Source of the DNA: Paenibacillus peoriae
Lineage (GTDB): Bacteria > Bacillota > Bacilli > Paenibacillales > Paenibacillaceae
DNA length: 64,000 nucleotides
Assembly: GCF_022531965.1 (NCBI RefSeq)
Contig: NZ_CP092831.1
Span: forward strand, 4,101,001 to 4,165,000
Direction: 5' to 3'
Shown one piece after another: positions 53,187-62,185 of this stretch. Positions within the stretch are counted from its first letter, which is position 1. Each line of letters starts with the position of its first letter. A model generated the notes under the pieces. The model did not search any database. It had not been told where the DNA came from and was given only the letters and a program-made list of their open reading frames with translations. A program made the translations under genes and the position numbers.

Positions 53187-54290
53187 ATGGATAAACAAGC
53201 GGCGTTACACCATTTTAAAGAGCACCATTTTACACCTTTGCTGGACATTCAGTTGGACATGCTGGAAGCCAAGTTTCAGCGTTGCCAAGCTCAACTGATC
53301 TTCGACTTCAAAGAATCGTTCAGGGATTTGTGTATACACATTCTGAGCATGCAGCAACAAGGTCAAAAACAACCCATTGGATATATTCACTACTCGTTCT
53401 TGCGCACTCAGATGCTGGAGCAATCCTACCTGTATATGGTCGAGGCTTACTCTGCTGAATGGTACGAAGATGATTCCGATTGCAAGTTAACCTATGACGC
53501 ATCATGGGCTTACGCAGCAATGAATACCATGTTGGAAACCTTGGAGCAGGAACGAAAAATATATATGGGGACGATCACTTCAGTGGACGTTGAACGACTG
53601 ATGTTGGAATCCGCTCCTTTTTTTCACCAGTTTGTGAACTCCCTCCTGCGCTTAGGGATGGCAGAAGTGGTTCAAATGCCTGAGTATCTCGCCATTTATA
53701 AAGCTGATCGTTTAGCTATCCGAACGGGCGAGTACAAGGATATCAGCGAGAATCTATATGCCGAAGATCAGGAAGCACTTCTTGCAGATCATGTGAAAGA
53801 GCAATTGATACATTCCAGTGAAGAAGAACCCTATGTTTACGAAAACCTAAAGCGGCATTCTCTTCCCCACCTTCACCTGATGCAAAAGGATTTGCGCTAT
53901 AACGATTTTAGCCACAGTGACTTACGGGGAAGCCAGTTTCACAGCTGCATATTGATCGGAAGCATCTGGCAACGAGCCAATCTGGAAGGAGGCAGCTTTG
54001 GGGGATGTCTACTGACCGATACGGATTTTAGATATAGCGATTTGAGAGGTGCTAACTTCAATAGTGCCAGCGGACAGCCGTATCGGGAACATGGAGTTCG
54101 GGTGCCGGGGCTATGTGGGCTTCATTTCGAACACGCCAACCTGGATGGGGCCGATTTTACGGATGTACATTCGTTTGAACATGCATATTTTGAGGGGGCT
54201 TCGATGCAAGGAACTCTTGTCCCACGAAAGTACCAACAGCATTGGAAACTAAGCGAAGCACAGCTTCAATCTATTGTGTGGACGGAATAA
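53187..54290 (+). CDS. Pentapeptide-repeat accessory protein
   Basis: 367 residues. N-terminal 215 residues helical, unassigned (YIHYSFLRTQMLEQSYLYMV). Residues 230-350 have pentapeptide repeats A(D/N)LxX: NDFSHSDLRGSQF, RANLEGGSFGGC, DTDFRYSDLRGANF, HANLDGADFTDV. These fold as a quadrilateral beta helix. Pentapeptide proteins recur in spike/VgrG operons and may act as adaptors. GGAAGGTGA before the ATG. Confidence 0.85.
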   Translation: MDKQAALHHFKEHHFTPLLDIQLDMLEAKFQRCQAQLIFDFKESFRDLCIHILSMQQQGQKQPIGYIHYSFLRTQMLEQSYLYMVEAYSAEWYEDDSDCKLTYDASWAYAAMNTMLETLEQERKIYMGTITSVDVERLMLESAPFFHQFVNSLLRLGMAEVVQMPEYLAIYKADRLAIRTGEYKDISENLYAEDQEALLADHVKEQLIHSSEEEPYVYENLKRHSLPHLHLMQKDLRYNDFSHSDLRGSQFHSCILIGSIWQRANLEGGSFGGCLLTDTDFRYSDLRGANFNSASGQPYREHGVRVPGLCGLHFEHANLDGADFTDVHSFEHAYFEGASMQGTLVPRKYQQHWKLSEAQLQSIVWTE

Positions 54291-54302
54291 GGAGGAATGT
54301 GT

Positions 54303-54815
54303 ATGCGCCATTATTATGTGCTGGTCGATGATCATCGTATTTCCCGAAACATTAAACCGATGAATTTAGACCTTTTTAAAACGCCATTTGTTGGCATGCC
54401 TCCGGCTCAGGTTTTAGATGTTCATGCGACAGAAGATGCCGAGTACACGGACTGGCTACCGTTTTCACCCTCACAACCGCTATTTTCCGATTCTATGAAA
54501 CGGATTCTAGAACTATACAATACACAAGCTCGTTTTAAACAGGTGTATATCGTGAACCGTGAACCTAGCCGTCAAGAATTATATTGGATTTCATCCCTTC
54601 CCTCTGTGGATGGCATTTCAGAACAGACTGAATTTTATGCGCACGACCAAACCTTAAAACGACTTGTGCTGGATAGTCAAAAGGTGAATGGACACCATTT
54701 TTTTCGACTGTCTAACGTAAGGGAACCTTATTTCATTGTTAGCTTGGAGGCTGCTGAAAGCTTACTGCGGCGGAGTTTGAGTGGTTTTCAGCTACAAAAG
54801 CTAGAACTCTTATAA
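54303..54815 (+). CDS. Accessory protein of spike locus 3
   Basis: 170 residues from MRHYYVLVDDHRI, chosen because GGAGG is seven bases upstream; an ATG six bases earlier is too close. The end LSNVREPYFIVSLEAAESLLRRS resembles DUF1629/Imm11-like proteins, which occur in polymorphic-toxin loci. Could be an immunity-type or adaptor protein; not firmly assigned. Confidence 0.6.
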   Translation: MRHYYVLVDDHRISRNIKPMNLDLFKTPFVGMPPAQVLDVHATEDAEYTDWLPFSPSQPLFSDSMKRILELYNTQARFKQVYIVNREPSRQELYWISSLPSVDGISEQTEFYAHDQTLKRLVLDSQKVNGHHFFRLSNVREPYFIVSLEAAESLLRRSLSGFQLQKLELL

Positions 54816-54827
54816 GGAGGTTCAAAC

Positions 54828-55457
54828 TTGACGGAGCATTGGGATGAATTTTTTTTGAAACTGCATCATCAACAAATATTGAAAGAGCAATTAAGTACAG
54901 CGGAAAACGATGAAAGCTGGATGATGGTAACTATTGAAGAAGCGATGGAGGGAATTTCAAAAGGCTCGCTAACCCTATCGGATCAACAGGAAATCCGGTT
55001 TCAAACCCTTCCTGTCTTTGAACAGCAACTCACCATTTCCCTACCTGACTCTCTTATTCCAGAAGTTCGGGCTGGACAGACGTTAGATCCGTCGAAAAGC
55101 TTCGTTGTTCAGGACAAGCTGGGCGGAATCCTGTTCGGTCTGCACCAAAGCAGGCAAGAACTGGACCCCACGCAAATAGAAATCTATCAACAACAAATGA
55201 TTGAGCAAACGAGTTGTGCACAACCAAGTATGAAGCTCGTAGATAAAAAGGCTCTTTCTATTCAAGATACCATCATTGGCTGCTATGAAGCTATTTTTCT
55301 AGTTTCCCCCTCCCCCTATTATCAGATTGTCTTTGTACGTTCCTGGCATGGCAAGGCTGTGATCGGGAGTTGTCAATTTAAGCTGGAGGATGCTCCCCTC
55401 TGGGTTCCGTTAACCTATGCTATGCTGCACACCGTAACATGGTCGGAGCTTTCTTGA
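54828..55457 (+). CDS. Accessory protein, possible effector-loading chaperone
   Basis: 209 residues, TTG start after AAGGAGG. ISLPDSLIPEV and YQIVFVRSWHGKAVIGSCQF followed by a final helix faintly resemble DcrB/DUF1795 (EagR-type) chaperones that load type VI effectors. The resemblance is weak. Position before the PAAR-like and toxin genes is consistent with such a role. Confidence 0.5.
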   Translation: MTEHWDEFFLKLHHQQILKEQLSTAENDESWMMVTIEEAMEGISKGSLTLSDQQEIRFQTLPVFEQQLTISLPDSLIPEVRAGQTLDPSKSFVVQDKLGGILFGLHQSRQELDPTQIEIYQQQMIEQTSCAQPSMKLVDKKALSIQDTIIGCYEAIFLVSPSPYYQIVFVRSWHGKAVIGSCQFKLEDAPLWVPLTYAMLHTVTWSELS

Positions 55458-55488
55458 TTCTATACCTTTTATTCAAGGAGGTACTTGT

Positions 55489-55944
55489 ATGTTTTTACCT
55501 ATACTTATTAAAGCTCTGGCCCAAGGTGCGCTCAGCGGAGAACATTCTTATGTGGTGAGAGGCGCCAAGTTACAGTGCAGTCAAGGTACAGATCCTGGTG
55601 TGCTTAATATGATGTACAGCCACGGTGTCTTCATTAAAGATAAGCCTGTTCTGAACGTAGACGATGCCATCTGTGGAGCCAATATTAGCAAAATCAATGC
55701 TTTTGGTCTGTGTAAATTGAAGCAAGGTCTTCCCTGTGAACCGGAGATTGCGTTTGGGTCCAAGTGGACAGGTGGGAAAGAAGACGTATTGGTTGAGGGG
55801 GCACCCGCCCTACTCAACAATTCGACCTTAATGTGTAGCTGCCAAGGTGTACAAGAGGCGATATCCTCCTTTTTTGGTGCAGACAGCACGGGATCAGGTG
55901 GTGGAGGTATCATCTCCATTACAGATGACGGACAGGATGGTTGA
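55489..55944 (+). CDS. DUF4280 PAAR-like spike-tip protein
   Basis: 151 residues. AKLQCSQGTDPGVLNM, NVDDAICGANISKINAFGLC, GAPALLNNSTLMCSCQGV with the ordered Cys residues define DUF4280, a PAAR-like cone that caps VgrG trimers. A Gly/Ser-rich tail ends the protein. Immediately precedes the VgrG-toxin gene. AAGGAGG before the ATG. Confidence 0.88.
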   Translation: MFLPILIKALAQGALSGEHSYVVRGAKLQCSQGTDPGVLNMMYSHGVFIKDKPVLNVDDAICGANISKINAFGLCKLKQGLPCEPEIAFGSKWTGGKEDVLVEGAPALLNNSTLMCSCQGVQEAISSFFGADSTGSGGGGIISITDDGQDG

Positions 55945-55968
55945 TTTTATCAAGCAAGGAGATTAAGG

Positions 55969-58872
55969 ATGAACATCGTAGCGAAAGACCGCTTTACCTA
56001 TCAGCACTTACATGTCACTTGGCCCTATGGCAAGCTGCGTCTTCATAACGTCCATATGAGTCACGAGCTCGGAGAACATGCTAGACTGGTGATCACGGGT
56101 AGTCTAGAAGCCGATCAAGCACACACAATCATTACCAAAGCAAGCAGCGACGACAAAGTCGAACTCTGGTATTCCGATGCCAAAGATCAAAAGCATCCCT
56201 TATTTATGGGACAACTGTACTGCGTAGATGTGGAGCACAGACATCAGGAGATCGTGGTAACTCTCGACGTCATTTCTCATAGTTTTAAACTAGATACGCA
56301 GCTCAAAAACCGCTCCTTTCAACACATCAATCAAAAGTATGCGGAGATTGTAGATGCGGTGCTGGCCGATTACAAAGGCTCGGATAAGATTGATGAAGCG
56401 TTTGAGAAAAAAGAAACAGGCCAATTCATCATGCAATATCAGGAGACAGATTGGACTTTTTTAAAACGGCTGGCTTCGCATGTGGGAGCCCTTCTCGTCC
56501 CTAATATCGTTTCACACCATGCTCAAATTTGGATCGGTATACCGCAGGCCAGACAGCATATTCATTTGAAAGAGGTTCCTTTTACGCTTCAACGCAAGAT
56601 TGCTCCCTATCTGGATCAAGAGGCGAATGGCTGGAGATCTGCCAGCATCGGAGATTACACCCGGTATACCTTTGAGTGGAATCGAATGCTGCAATTGGGA
56701 GATGAAGTCGAGCCCAATCACGAAACCTACGTCATCACCAAACGTGAAGGACAGTTGGTTCGCGGTTTAATGACCTGGTCGTATGAATGCGCATTGTCAC
56801 AAGGCTTGAAGGTCCCTAAAATCTATAATCGTACCATCATTGGCGCGGCTATTGAAGGAAAAATACTAGATGTCAGCCGGAATCAGGTGCGGTTGCATTT
56901 AGATATAGACGATCAGCAGAATCCCAAGGATGCCCAATGGTTCCCCTATTCTGCTGAAGGGAATCAGGTGTGGTATCTAATGCCGGAAAAAGGTGCGCAG
57001 GTGAAGTTGTATTTTCCTAGTGCAGACGAAGACGATGCGATGGTCATACAATCGGTTCGAACAAAACCATCCAGCGTTGCTGTCCCTTCATCTCACGCAG
57101 CTCAAGGTGCCGTGGTCGAATCGTCTGCAGAACGCCACCAGCGCAAAACAGCCGATCCCGGGGTCAAATCCTTTGCAAATCCACAGGGAAAAGAAATCTC
57201 CTTAGGGAACTCTGAACTGTCGATGAGTGCGCAGGAAGGGTCACTGTACATTTCCATGAATACCCATAACGGTGTCAGCCTGAACAGCACCCAACGTATA
57301 CAAATCCAAGCCGCAGGCAGTCTCAGTCTTTCGGCAGGTAGCATTCAGTTGCAAGGAACCAACGGCTTACACTTGAATACAACAACCGATACGTTGGATC
57401 TGGAGCAGGAAGTTAATAGCGTGAGCTCAGAAATCCAACTTAAAGCTTCCCTCCATCAATACTACCCAGAACCGATCTTGTCTGACTTTGAGAAGCAAGT
57501 CGCTGAAAAGGGAATCCAAAGTGTGCTCGGAGCACGCGTTAAGGAAAACGTAGGTGCGACCCTCAAGGGAGAATGGGATGCGGGTATAGAGTTTTTAGGC
57601 GGTGTATGGGACTCAGTTGTCGACATAGCGGATATGGGAACCATGGTAATGACTCCTTTCGTTATGCCGGGAAATTACACTGGTAAAGGTTTTTTGGAAC
57701 GCAATGAGACGCTCGAGGGTATTAAGGGCGGTGCAAAGTTTGGCTGGGACTATATTGCCGATTCATTCCAAGGAAAAAAAACAAAGAAAGATGTGGTTCA
57801 CGACCTTGAAACCGTGTGGGACGGCATAAAAAGCATACCCGATCCGATTGAGCGAAAATTGAATAATTTCTTCCCTAATCCATTGACCGATACCAAACAG
57901 GAAAGTTACGACGCAGGATATGACAGTATCAAGGCCGTGGAACGTGTAGCAGATATTTATGGGTTTGTCAAAGGCGGCGCAAAGTTAGTTAGAAAGCTGG
58001 GTAAGTTGGGTAAAGAAGAAGCCTCCTTATCTAAGGGACTCAAGGAAGCTGAAGAAAAGAAAGCCGGTAAAGGAGGGACTCCGGGGTTATTCGGAGATTC
58101 AGCAAAGGCCGACTCTGCTCTTGCCAAAGTTGGAGATGGAAAATTCAAAACGAATGCCATCCGTTTTCCAACCAATTTTGAATCCTTAGGAAGTTACTTG
58201 CAAAGTGTAGCTAGAAAGATGAATATCCGTATAACTAAAAGGTCACCCATCTTCGCAACGGCTGGAGATCATTATCGGCTTCATGATCCTGGTCCTGACG
58301 TTCCACATTCTAAAGGTTCCGGTGCAAAGATTTTGCCTGAGAGACAAAAACAGATTGATGCGTTAGAATCAGGAGAGTATACAGGTAAGAGCACTAAGGG
58401 GACGGGAGAAGTTCCAAAGTTTAAACTTACCGAACCTTCTTTACCAAAGGGTGGCAAACCTAAAGGGAATTATGGAGAAGGAGATTCCCATGGAATAAAG
58501 AAGCAAAATGAAACAGCCGATGTATTGGCTGATAATGGCTATGACATTGAGATGTTAGATGAAATTGATGGTGGAAATGGTCATGGCATTGCAGAAGGGT
58601 CGAATCCAGATTTTCTAATCGAAGGAAATGTATTTGATTGTTATGCACCAAAACCAGATGGAAAGATACAAAGTATAATTAAAGAAATAGCAGGAAAGAC
58701 GAAGAAACAGTCTGGAAGAATTGTTTTGAACATAGACAACTTTCCAAATGAAAAAGTTACCGAAATTATCGAAACAATTTTAAGAAAAGCAAATCCGAAT
58801 GGAGATTTAAAAAGACTAGAAGAATTAATTCTAGTGAAGGATGGAAAGATTACAAGAGTGTTTGGAGGTTAA
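55969..58872 (+). CDS. VgrG-like spike protein with CdiA-type tRNase tip
   Basis: 967 residues. Residues 1-480 are the spike (ETDWTFLKRLASHVG, OB fold WYLMPEKGAQVKLYFP, beta needle). Residues 500-800 are a Gly-rich helical pre-toxin region, then the junction Lys-Gly-Thr-Gly near 810. The C-terminal 120 residues have ETADVLADNGYDIEMLDE, NPDFLIEGNVFDCYAP (Asp881) and SGRIVLNIDNFPNEKV, matching CdiA C-terminal tRNase toxins (PD-(D/E)xK-like fold). It would cleave tRNA in target cells. AAGGAG before the ATG. Immunity gene follows. Confidence 0.87.
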   Translation: MNIVAKDRFTYQHLHVTWPYGKLRLHNVHMSHELGEHARLVITGSLEADQAHTIITKASSDDKVELWYSDAKDQKHPLFMGQLYCVDVEHRHQEIVVTLDVISHSFKLDTQLKNRSFQHINQKYAEIVDAVLADYKGSDKIDEAFEKKETGQFIMQYQETDWTFLKRLASHVGALLVPNIVSHHAQIWIGIPQARQHIHLKEVPFTLQRKIAPYLDQEANGWRSASIGDYTRYTFEWNRMLQLGDEVEPNHETYVITKREGQLVRGLMTWSYECALSQGLKVPKIYNRTIIGAAIEGKILDVSRNQVRLHLDIDDQQNPKDAQWFPYSAEGNQVWYLMPEKGAQVKLYFPSADEDDAMVIQSVRTKPSSVAVPSSHAAQGAVVESSAERHQRKTADPGVKSFANPQGKEISLGNSELSMSAQEGSLYISMNTHNGVSLNSTQRIQIQAAGSLSLSAGSIQLQGTNGLHLNTTTDTLDLEQEVNSVSSEIQLKASLHQYYPEPILSDFEKQVAEKGIQSVLGARVKENVGATLKGEWDAGIEFLGGVWDSVVDIADMGTMVMTPFVMPGNYTGKGFLERNETLEGIKGGAKFGWDYIADSFQGKKTKKDVVHDLETVWDGIKSIPDPIERKLNNFFPNPLTDTKQESYDAGYDSIKAVERVADIYGFVKGGAKLVRKLGKLGKEEASLSKGLKEAEEKKAGKGGTPGLFGDSAKADSALAKVGDGKFKTNAIRFPTNFESLGSYLQSVARKMNIRITKRSPIFATAGDHYRLHDPGPDVPHSKGSGAKILPERQKQIDALESGEYTGKSTKGTGEVPKFKLTEPSLPKGGKPKGNYGEGDSHGIKKQNETADVLADNGYDIEMLDEIDGGNGHGIAEGSNPDFLIEGNVFDCYAPKPDGKIQSIIKEIAGKTKKQSGRIVLNIDNFPNEKVTEIIETILRKANPNGDLKRLEELILVKDGKITRVFGG

Positions 58873-58879
58873 AAGTGAG

Positions 58880-59347
58880 ATGGACTGTACGTTATTCTTA
58901 GTCTCAAATTTGGATAAAGAAACACTTAAAAGAATAATTTATGAAATAGTATGCGATACAGTTGAAGATAAAGTAACTAACTACGAAGATTTTTCTCGTC
59001 TTAGCTGTAAATACTTCACACTTGATATTGAAACAGAAGATATTATTAGTATTGATTTTTTAAGAGAAGAATATGGGATGGACATCAATGCAGAAATTGG
59101 GATTCAATTATTCGGGAAATTATTCGAGGAAGGACTAGAAGTATTATTTAAAATTTTCGGTAATATTTTAATGGTTTTTAATCCTGACATGGTGTTTGTG
59201 GAAAATGGTACAGATCAAATATTCAGAAAAGAAAATGCTACTGTATTCATAAATACAAAGCTAGATCAATACCAGAAAAAGTATCTATCAAACAAGATAA
59301 TTACTTCACTGCGATACCCATATATTTTCGAACAGTTATCAAACTGA
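58880..59347 (+). CDS. Putative immunity protein to the tRNase tip
   Basis: 155 residues from MDCTLFLVSNLDKETL; GGAGG is 11 bases upstream, while the longer frame would start inside the toxin gene without a site. Acidic, soluble (DIETEDIISIDFL, NPDMVFVENGTDQIF). Resembles SitI-type/CdiI immunity proteins in size and location; family not certain. Confidence 0.65.
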   Translation: MDCTLFLVSNLDKETLKRIIYEIVCDTVEDKVTNYEDFSRLSCKYFTLDIETEDIISIDFLREEYGMDINAEIGIQLFGKLFEEGLEVLFKIFGNILMVFNPDMVFVENGTDQIFRKENATVFINTKLDQYQKKYLSNKIITSLRYPYIFEQLSN

Positions 59348-59407
59348 AGGCAGGCTATAGAATGCTTGTTAGATATGAATCCACTCGAATCATGAACATT
59401 TTAAAGG

Positions 59408-59735
59408 TGGTGGGACTACCAAATGACGAATGAATCCATCATTCAACCAATAACACATATAAGCCATGTAATACCCGTATAAAGATTCCTCCATTTCGGT
59501 TGTACGCACATCAAATGCTTTAATTTTATAACCTGAATAACGCTATTCCGTTACATCTAACAGGTTAATTATGGTCAGATACCACCATAATTAACCTGTT
59601 TTGTTATCTTCGTTTTTTCTTGCGTTTTTTCAAATTTACTCGCAACTGTAGAATACGCCGCCCCGGTAGGGAGGATAAAATAGCAATAAATCGCATCTTT
59701 TAGGATAGGCACCGCCACTATTAGAGTAGGGGCGG
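59408..59735. repeat. Cassette-end repeat R2 with terminator
   Basis: Similar to R1 at 47548. The hairpin is perfect here: AACAGGTTAATTATGGT (from 59559) with its complement to 59600, then TTTTG. Shares GACGAATGAA...CAATAACACATATAA and TACTCGCA...TTTTAGGATA blocks with R1. It ends where R1 meets a toxin junction. Confidence 0.65.
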
Positions 59736-59922
59736 CAAAAACGAAAGATTTTTCATACGTCGGCAACTTAACGGAACATTTCAGCGATTCTTACAGCGAA
59801 GAAAGAACTCTGCTGACGAGCAGTTGACATAGAGCAGGTAAGGATACGTTCTAGGCTCGCCTTCCTGACTTCATAGCCGCCGTGCGGCGGAGTAATCAAA
59901 AACGCATAAGGCAGGGATTGAA

Positions 59923-60180
59923 ATGACAACAAGAGCGAGTGGTTTCGTTTTGATTCAAAACCGCCAAGTCGCTAACGAGTACATGGACAAGGTAAGTCAA
60001 GATAGCGAGTTCACGTCACTTCATAAGGTATTTACCAAAGTGCCGCTTAAAATCCATCGTTGTTATGGCTTGAGCCAGTATGAGAAGCTGATACTGGTCG
60101 ACCTTATCGCTTATATGAGCGACAAGGCTCAGTGTTACCCCACCTATGAGATGATTGCTCGAAATGTCGGGAGTAGTTAA
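59923..60180 (+). pseudogene. Truncated replication-initiator-like HTH protein
   Basis: 85 residues ending YGLSQYEKLILVDLIAYMSD and YPTYEMIARNVGSS before a stop. This is the N-terminal HTH_36 part seen in plasmid and integrative-element replication proteins, cut just where the recognition helix continues (normally RRTV...). Suggests that a mobile element once bordered this site. Confidence 0.55.
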
Positions 60181-60254
60181 AAAAAGCTTAAATCTATGTT
60201 TTTTCTACTTCATTTATATATTCCTTCAACTCAACCCAGACCCGCACAAAAAAT

Positions 60255-60317
60255 GCACCCCCTAGCATTCATCGGACAAACCAAGAGGTTTGATCCAATG
60301 TCTACACTAGGGGGTGC
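60255..60317 (-). terminator. Terminator of the ABC transporter operon
   Basis: GCACCCCCTAG/CTAGGGGGTGC arms with an inner AAACC/GGTTT hairpin; on the minus strand followed by ATTTTTTG. Confidence 0.75.
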
Positions 60318-60340
60318 TATTCTAGCCTGGGGAATTTGTT

Positions 60341-61222
60341 TTACCCCTTAACCGACCCGGCTGCGATCCCTTCCACAATCCGGTCACTCATAATAAGGAA
60401 CACGAGCAATATGGGCAAAATGCTGATCATCAGCGTTGCTCCGATAGCTCCCCAGTCGGTCGTATATTGTCCAATAAAGTTTTGAACGCCGACGGTCAGT
60501 GTTTTGTTTTCGTCCGAACTAATAAACGTATTCACGAAAATAAACTCATTCCAGTTATAGATCATGTTAATAATAGACGTCGTTGCCATGACGGGGGTGG
60601 TCATGGGCAGCACAATCCGGAAGAACATTCGGTTGACGGAACATCCGTCCATAACGGCCGCTTCTTCCACTTCACGGGGCAGGGCGTAATAGAATCCCAG
60701 CAAGATCATCATCGTTGTCGGCAGATTAAAAGCAACATACGACAGGATGATAGAGAGTGAAGTGTCTGTTAAATGCAGTTTGAGAAACATACTGAACAAC
60801 GGAATCAAGGTGGAATGGACTGGAATCATCAGTCCGACCATAAAGAGCCCGAGAACCAGCTGGCTTCCTTTCCACCGCATACGCGTAATGGCAAACGTTA
60901 CAAAGCTGGCGAGCAGCACCGTTAACGCCACGGATATGACCGTAATCCACACACTATTGAAGAAATACCGCCCAATATTGCCGCTGGTCCACACATTCAT
61001 ATAGTTCTCCCAATGTGGCTGGGACGGGAGTGCAAACGGCGGAAGGTTAAACACTTCCTGATTATTTTTAAGTGAGAAAAGCATCAGCCACACCAGCGGT
61101 AAAAGCTGCGTCACCGCCAAGATGATTAAAATGATATACAAAGCGGCATAACCGACCCGGTTTAACATTTTGCCGCGGGTAGCGACTCCAAGCGGATAGT
61201 TGGCGGCTGCCTGGGTTTTCAT
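60341..61222 (-). CDS. Sugar ABC transporter permease (MalG/CUT1 type)
   Basis: 293 residues from MKTQAAANYPLG, after GGGAGG; a longer in-frame start overlaps the upstream gene. Six membrane segments. EEAAVMDGCSVNRMFFRIVLPM is the EAA loop that contacts the ATPase. Second permease of a CUT1 importer; the ATPase gene is absent here, so a shared ATPase such as MsmX-type is likely. Confidence 0.93.
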   Translation of the reverse strand: MKTQAAANYPLGVATRGKMLNRVGYAALYIILIILAVTQLLPLVWLMLFSLKNNQEVFNLPPFALPSQPHWENYMNVWTSGNIGRYFFNSVWITVISVALTVLLASFVTFAITRMRWKGSQLVLGLFMVGLMIPVHSTLIPLFSMFLKLHLTDTSLSIILSYVAFNLPTTMMILLGFYYALPREVEEAAVMDGCSVNRMFFRIVLPMTTPVMATTSIINMIYNWNEFIFVNTFISSDENKTLTVGVQNFIGQYTTDWGAIGATLMISILPILLVFLIMSDRIVEGIAAGSVKG

Positions 61223-61277
61223 ATCCGTTCCTCCCTCTTCCTGTCCTTTGTTACCCTCATCTATTTGCATGACCGTA

Positions 61278-62159
61278 TTATGAATACTGGATGGTGTCAC
61301 TAGTAGCCGTAACCTTGCGGATCAGCCACGTAGCGATCAGACAGATGAGCAGCAAAGCGAAAGCTGTAGCACTGCCGTATCCAAAATCAAAGCTGCGGAA
61401 TGCCTGGTGGTACATGTACGAAGCCATCACTTCACTGGCTCCATTCGGCCCACCATCCGTCATGACGTAGATGAGGTCAAAATATTTGAGCGAGCCGACA
61501 ATGGACAATATGATCGTAACGTTAATCACCTCGCGCAACAGGGGCAATTTGATACGAGTCGCAATCTGCCAGGCACTGGCCCCGTCAATCCGGGCAGCCT
61601 CCATCAGCGTTTCGGGAATGTTTTTCAGCCCGGCATAATAGATCAGGATATAAAAGCCTGCATATTGCCAAATAATCGGGATGAACAAAGCAAACAGCAC
61701 CAAGGACGGATTAGCTAACCATTCAGGCGGGTTGTGAACTCCGACCGACGCCAGTATGGAATTGAACACTCCGTTTGTTGGATGATACATTTTGAGCCAC
61801 AGCTGTGCGATCGCTACAGATGACAACAGCATGGGAATCAGATAAATTTTCCGCAGCAGATTCGCTCCCTTGATTTTTCCTGACAAAATCATCGCAATGA
61901 CCAGATAACCGATCAGACTGATGCCTGAAAACAAGGCCAGCAGCAGCGAATGCCAGGCACTTTGCCAGAATGCACTGTCTGTGAGCAAATGTTGATAATT
62001 GTCCAGCCCCACAAAAGTCATAGAACCGATTCCATTCCACTGATTCAGGCCGTAATAGCCGGTCAGTACGATGGGTACATATATTACGGCTAATAACAGC
62101 AGCAGAGAAGGCAATACATAGAGAGCAATGACAAGCTTATTGGACATGACCTTTTCCAC
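61278..62159 (-). CDS. Sugar ABC transporter permease (MalF/CUT1 type)
   Basis: 293 residues, GTG start with GGAGG seven bases upstream. Six membrane segments; EAARIDGASAWQIATRIKLPL EAA loop. Forms the membrane channel with the permease at 60341. Follows the binding-protein gene by 26 bases. Confidence 0.93.
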   Translation of the reverse strand: MEKVMSNKLVIALYVLPSLLLLLAVIYVPIVLTGYYGLNQWNGIGSMTFVGLDNYQHLLTDSAFWQSAWHSLLLALFSGISLIGYLVIAMILSGKIKGANLLRKIYLIPMLLSSVAIAQLWLKMYHPTNGVFNSILASVGVHNPPEWLANPSLVLFALFIPIIWQYAGFYILIYYAGLKNIPETLMEAARIDGASAWQIATRIKLPLLREVINVTIILSIVGSLKYFDLIYVMTDGGPNGASEVMASYMYHQAFRSFDFGYGSATAFALLLICLIATWLIRKVTATSDTIQYS

Positions 62160-62185
62160 GGTTGGACCTCCTTAGGTGGTCAATT

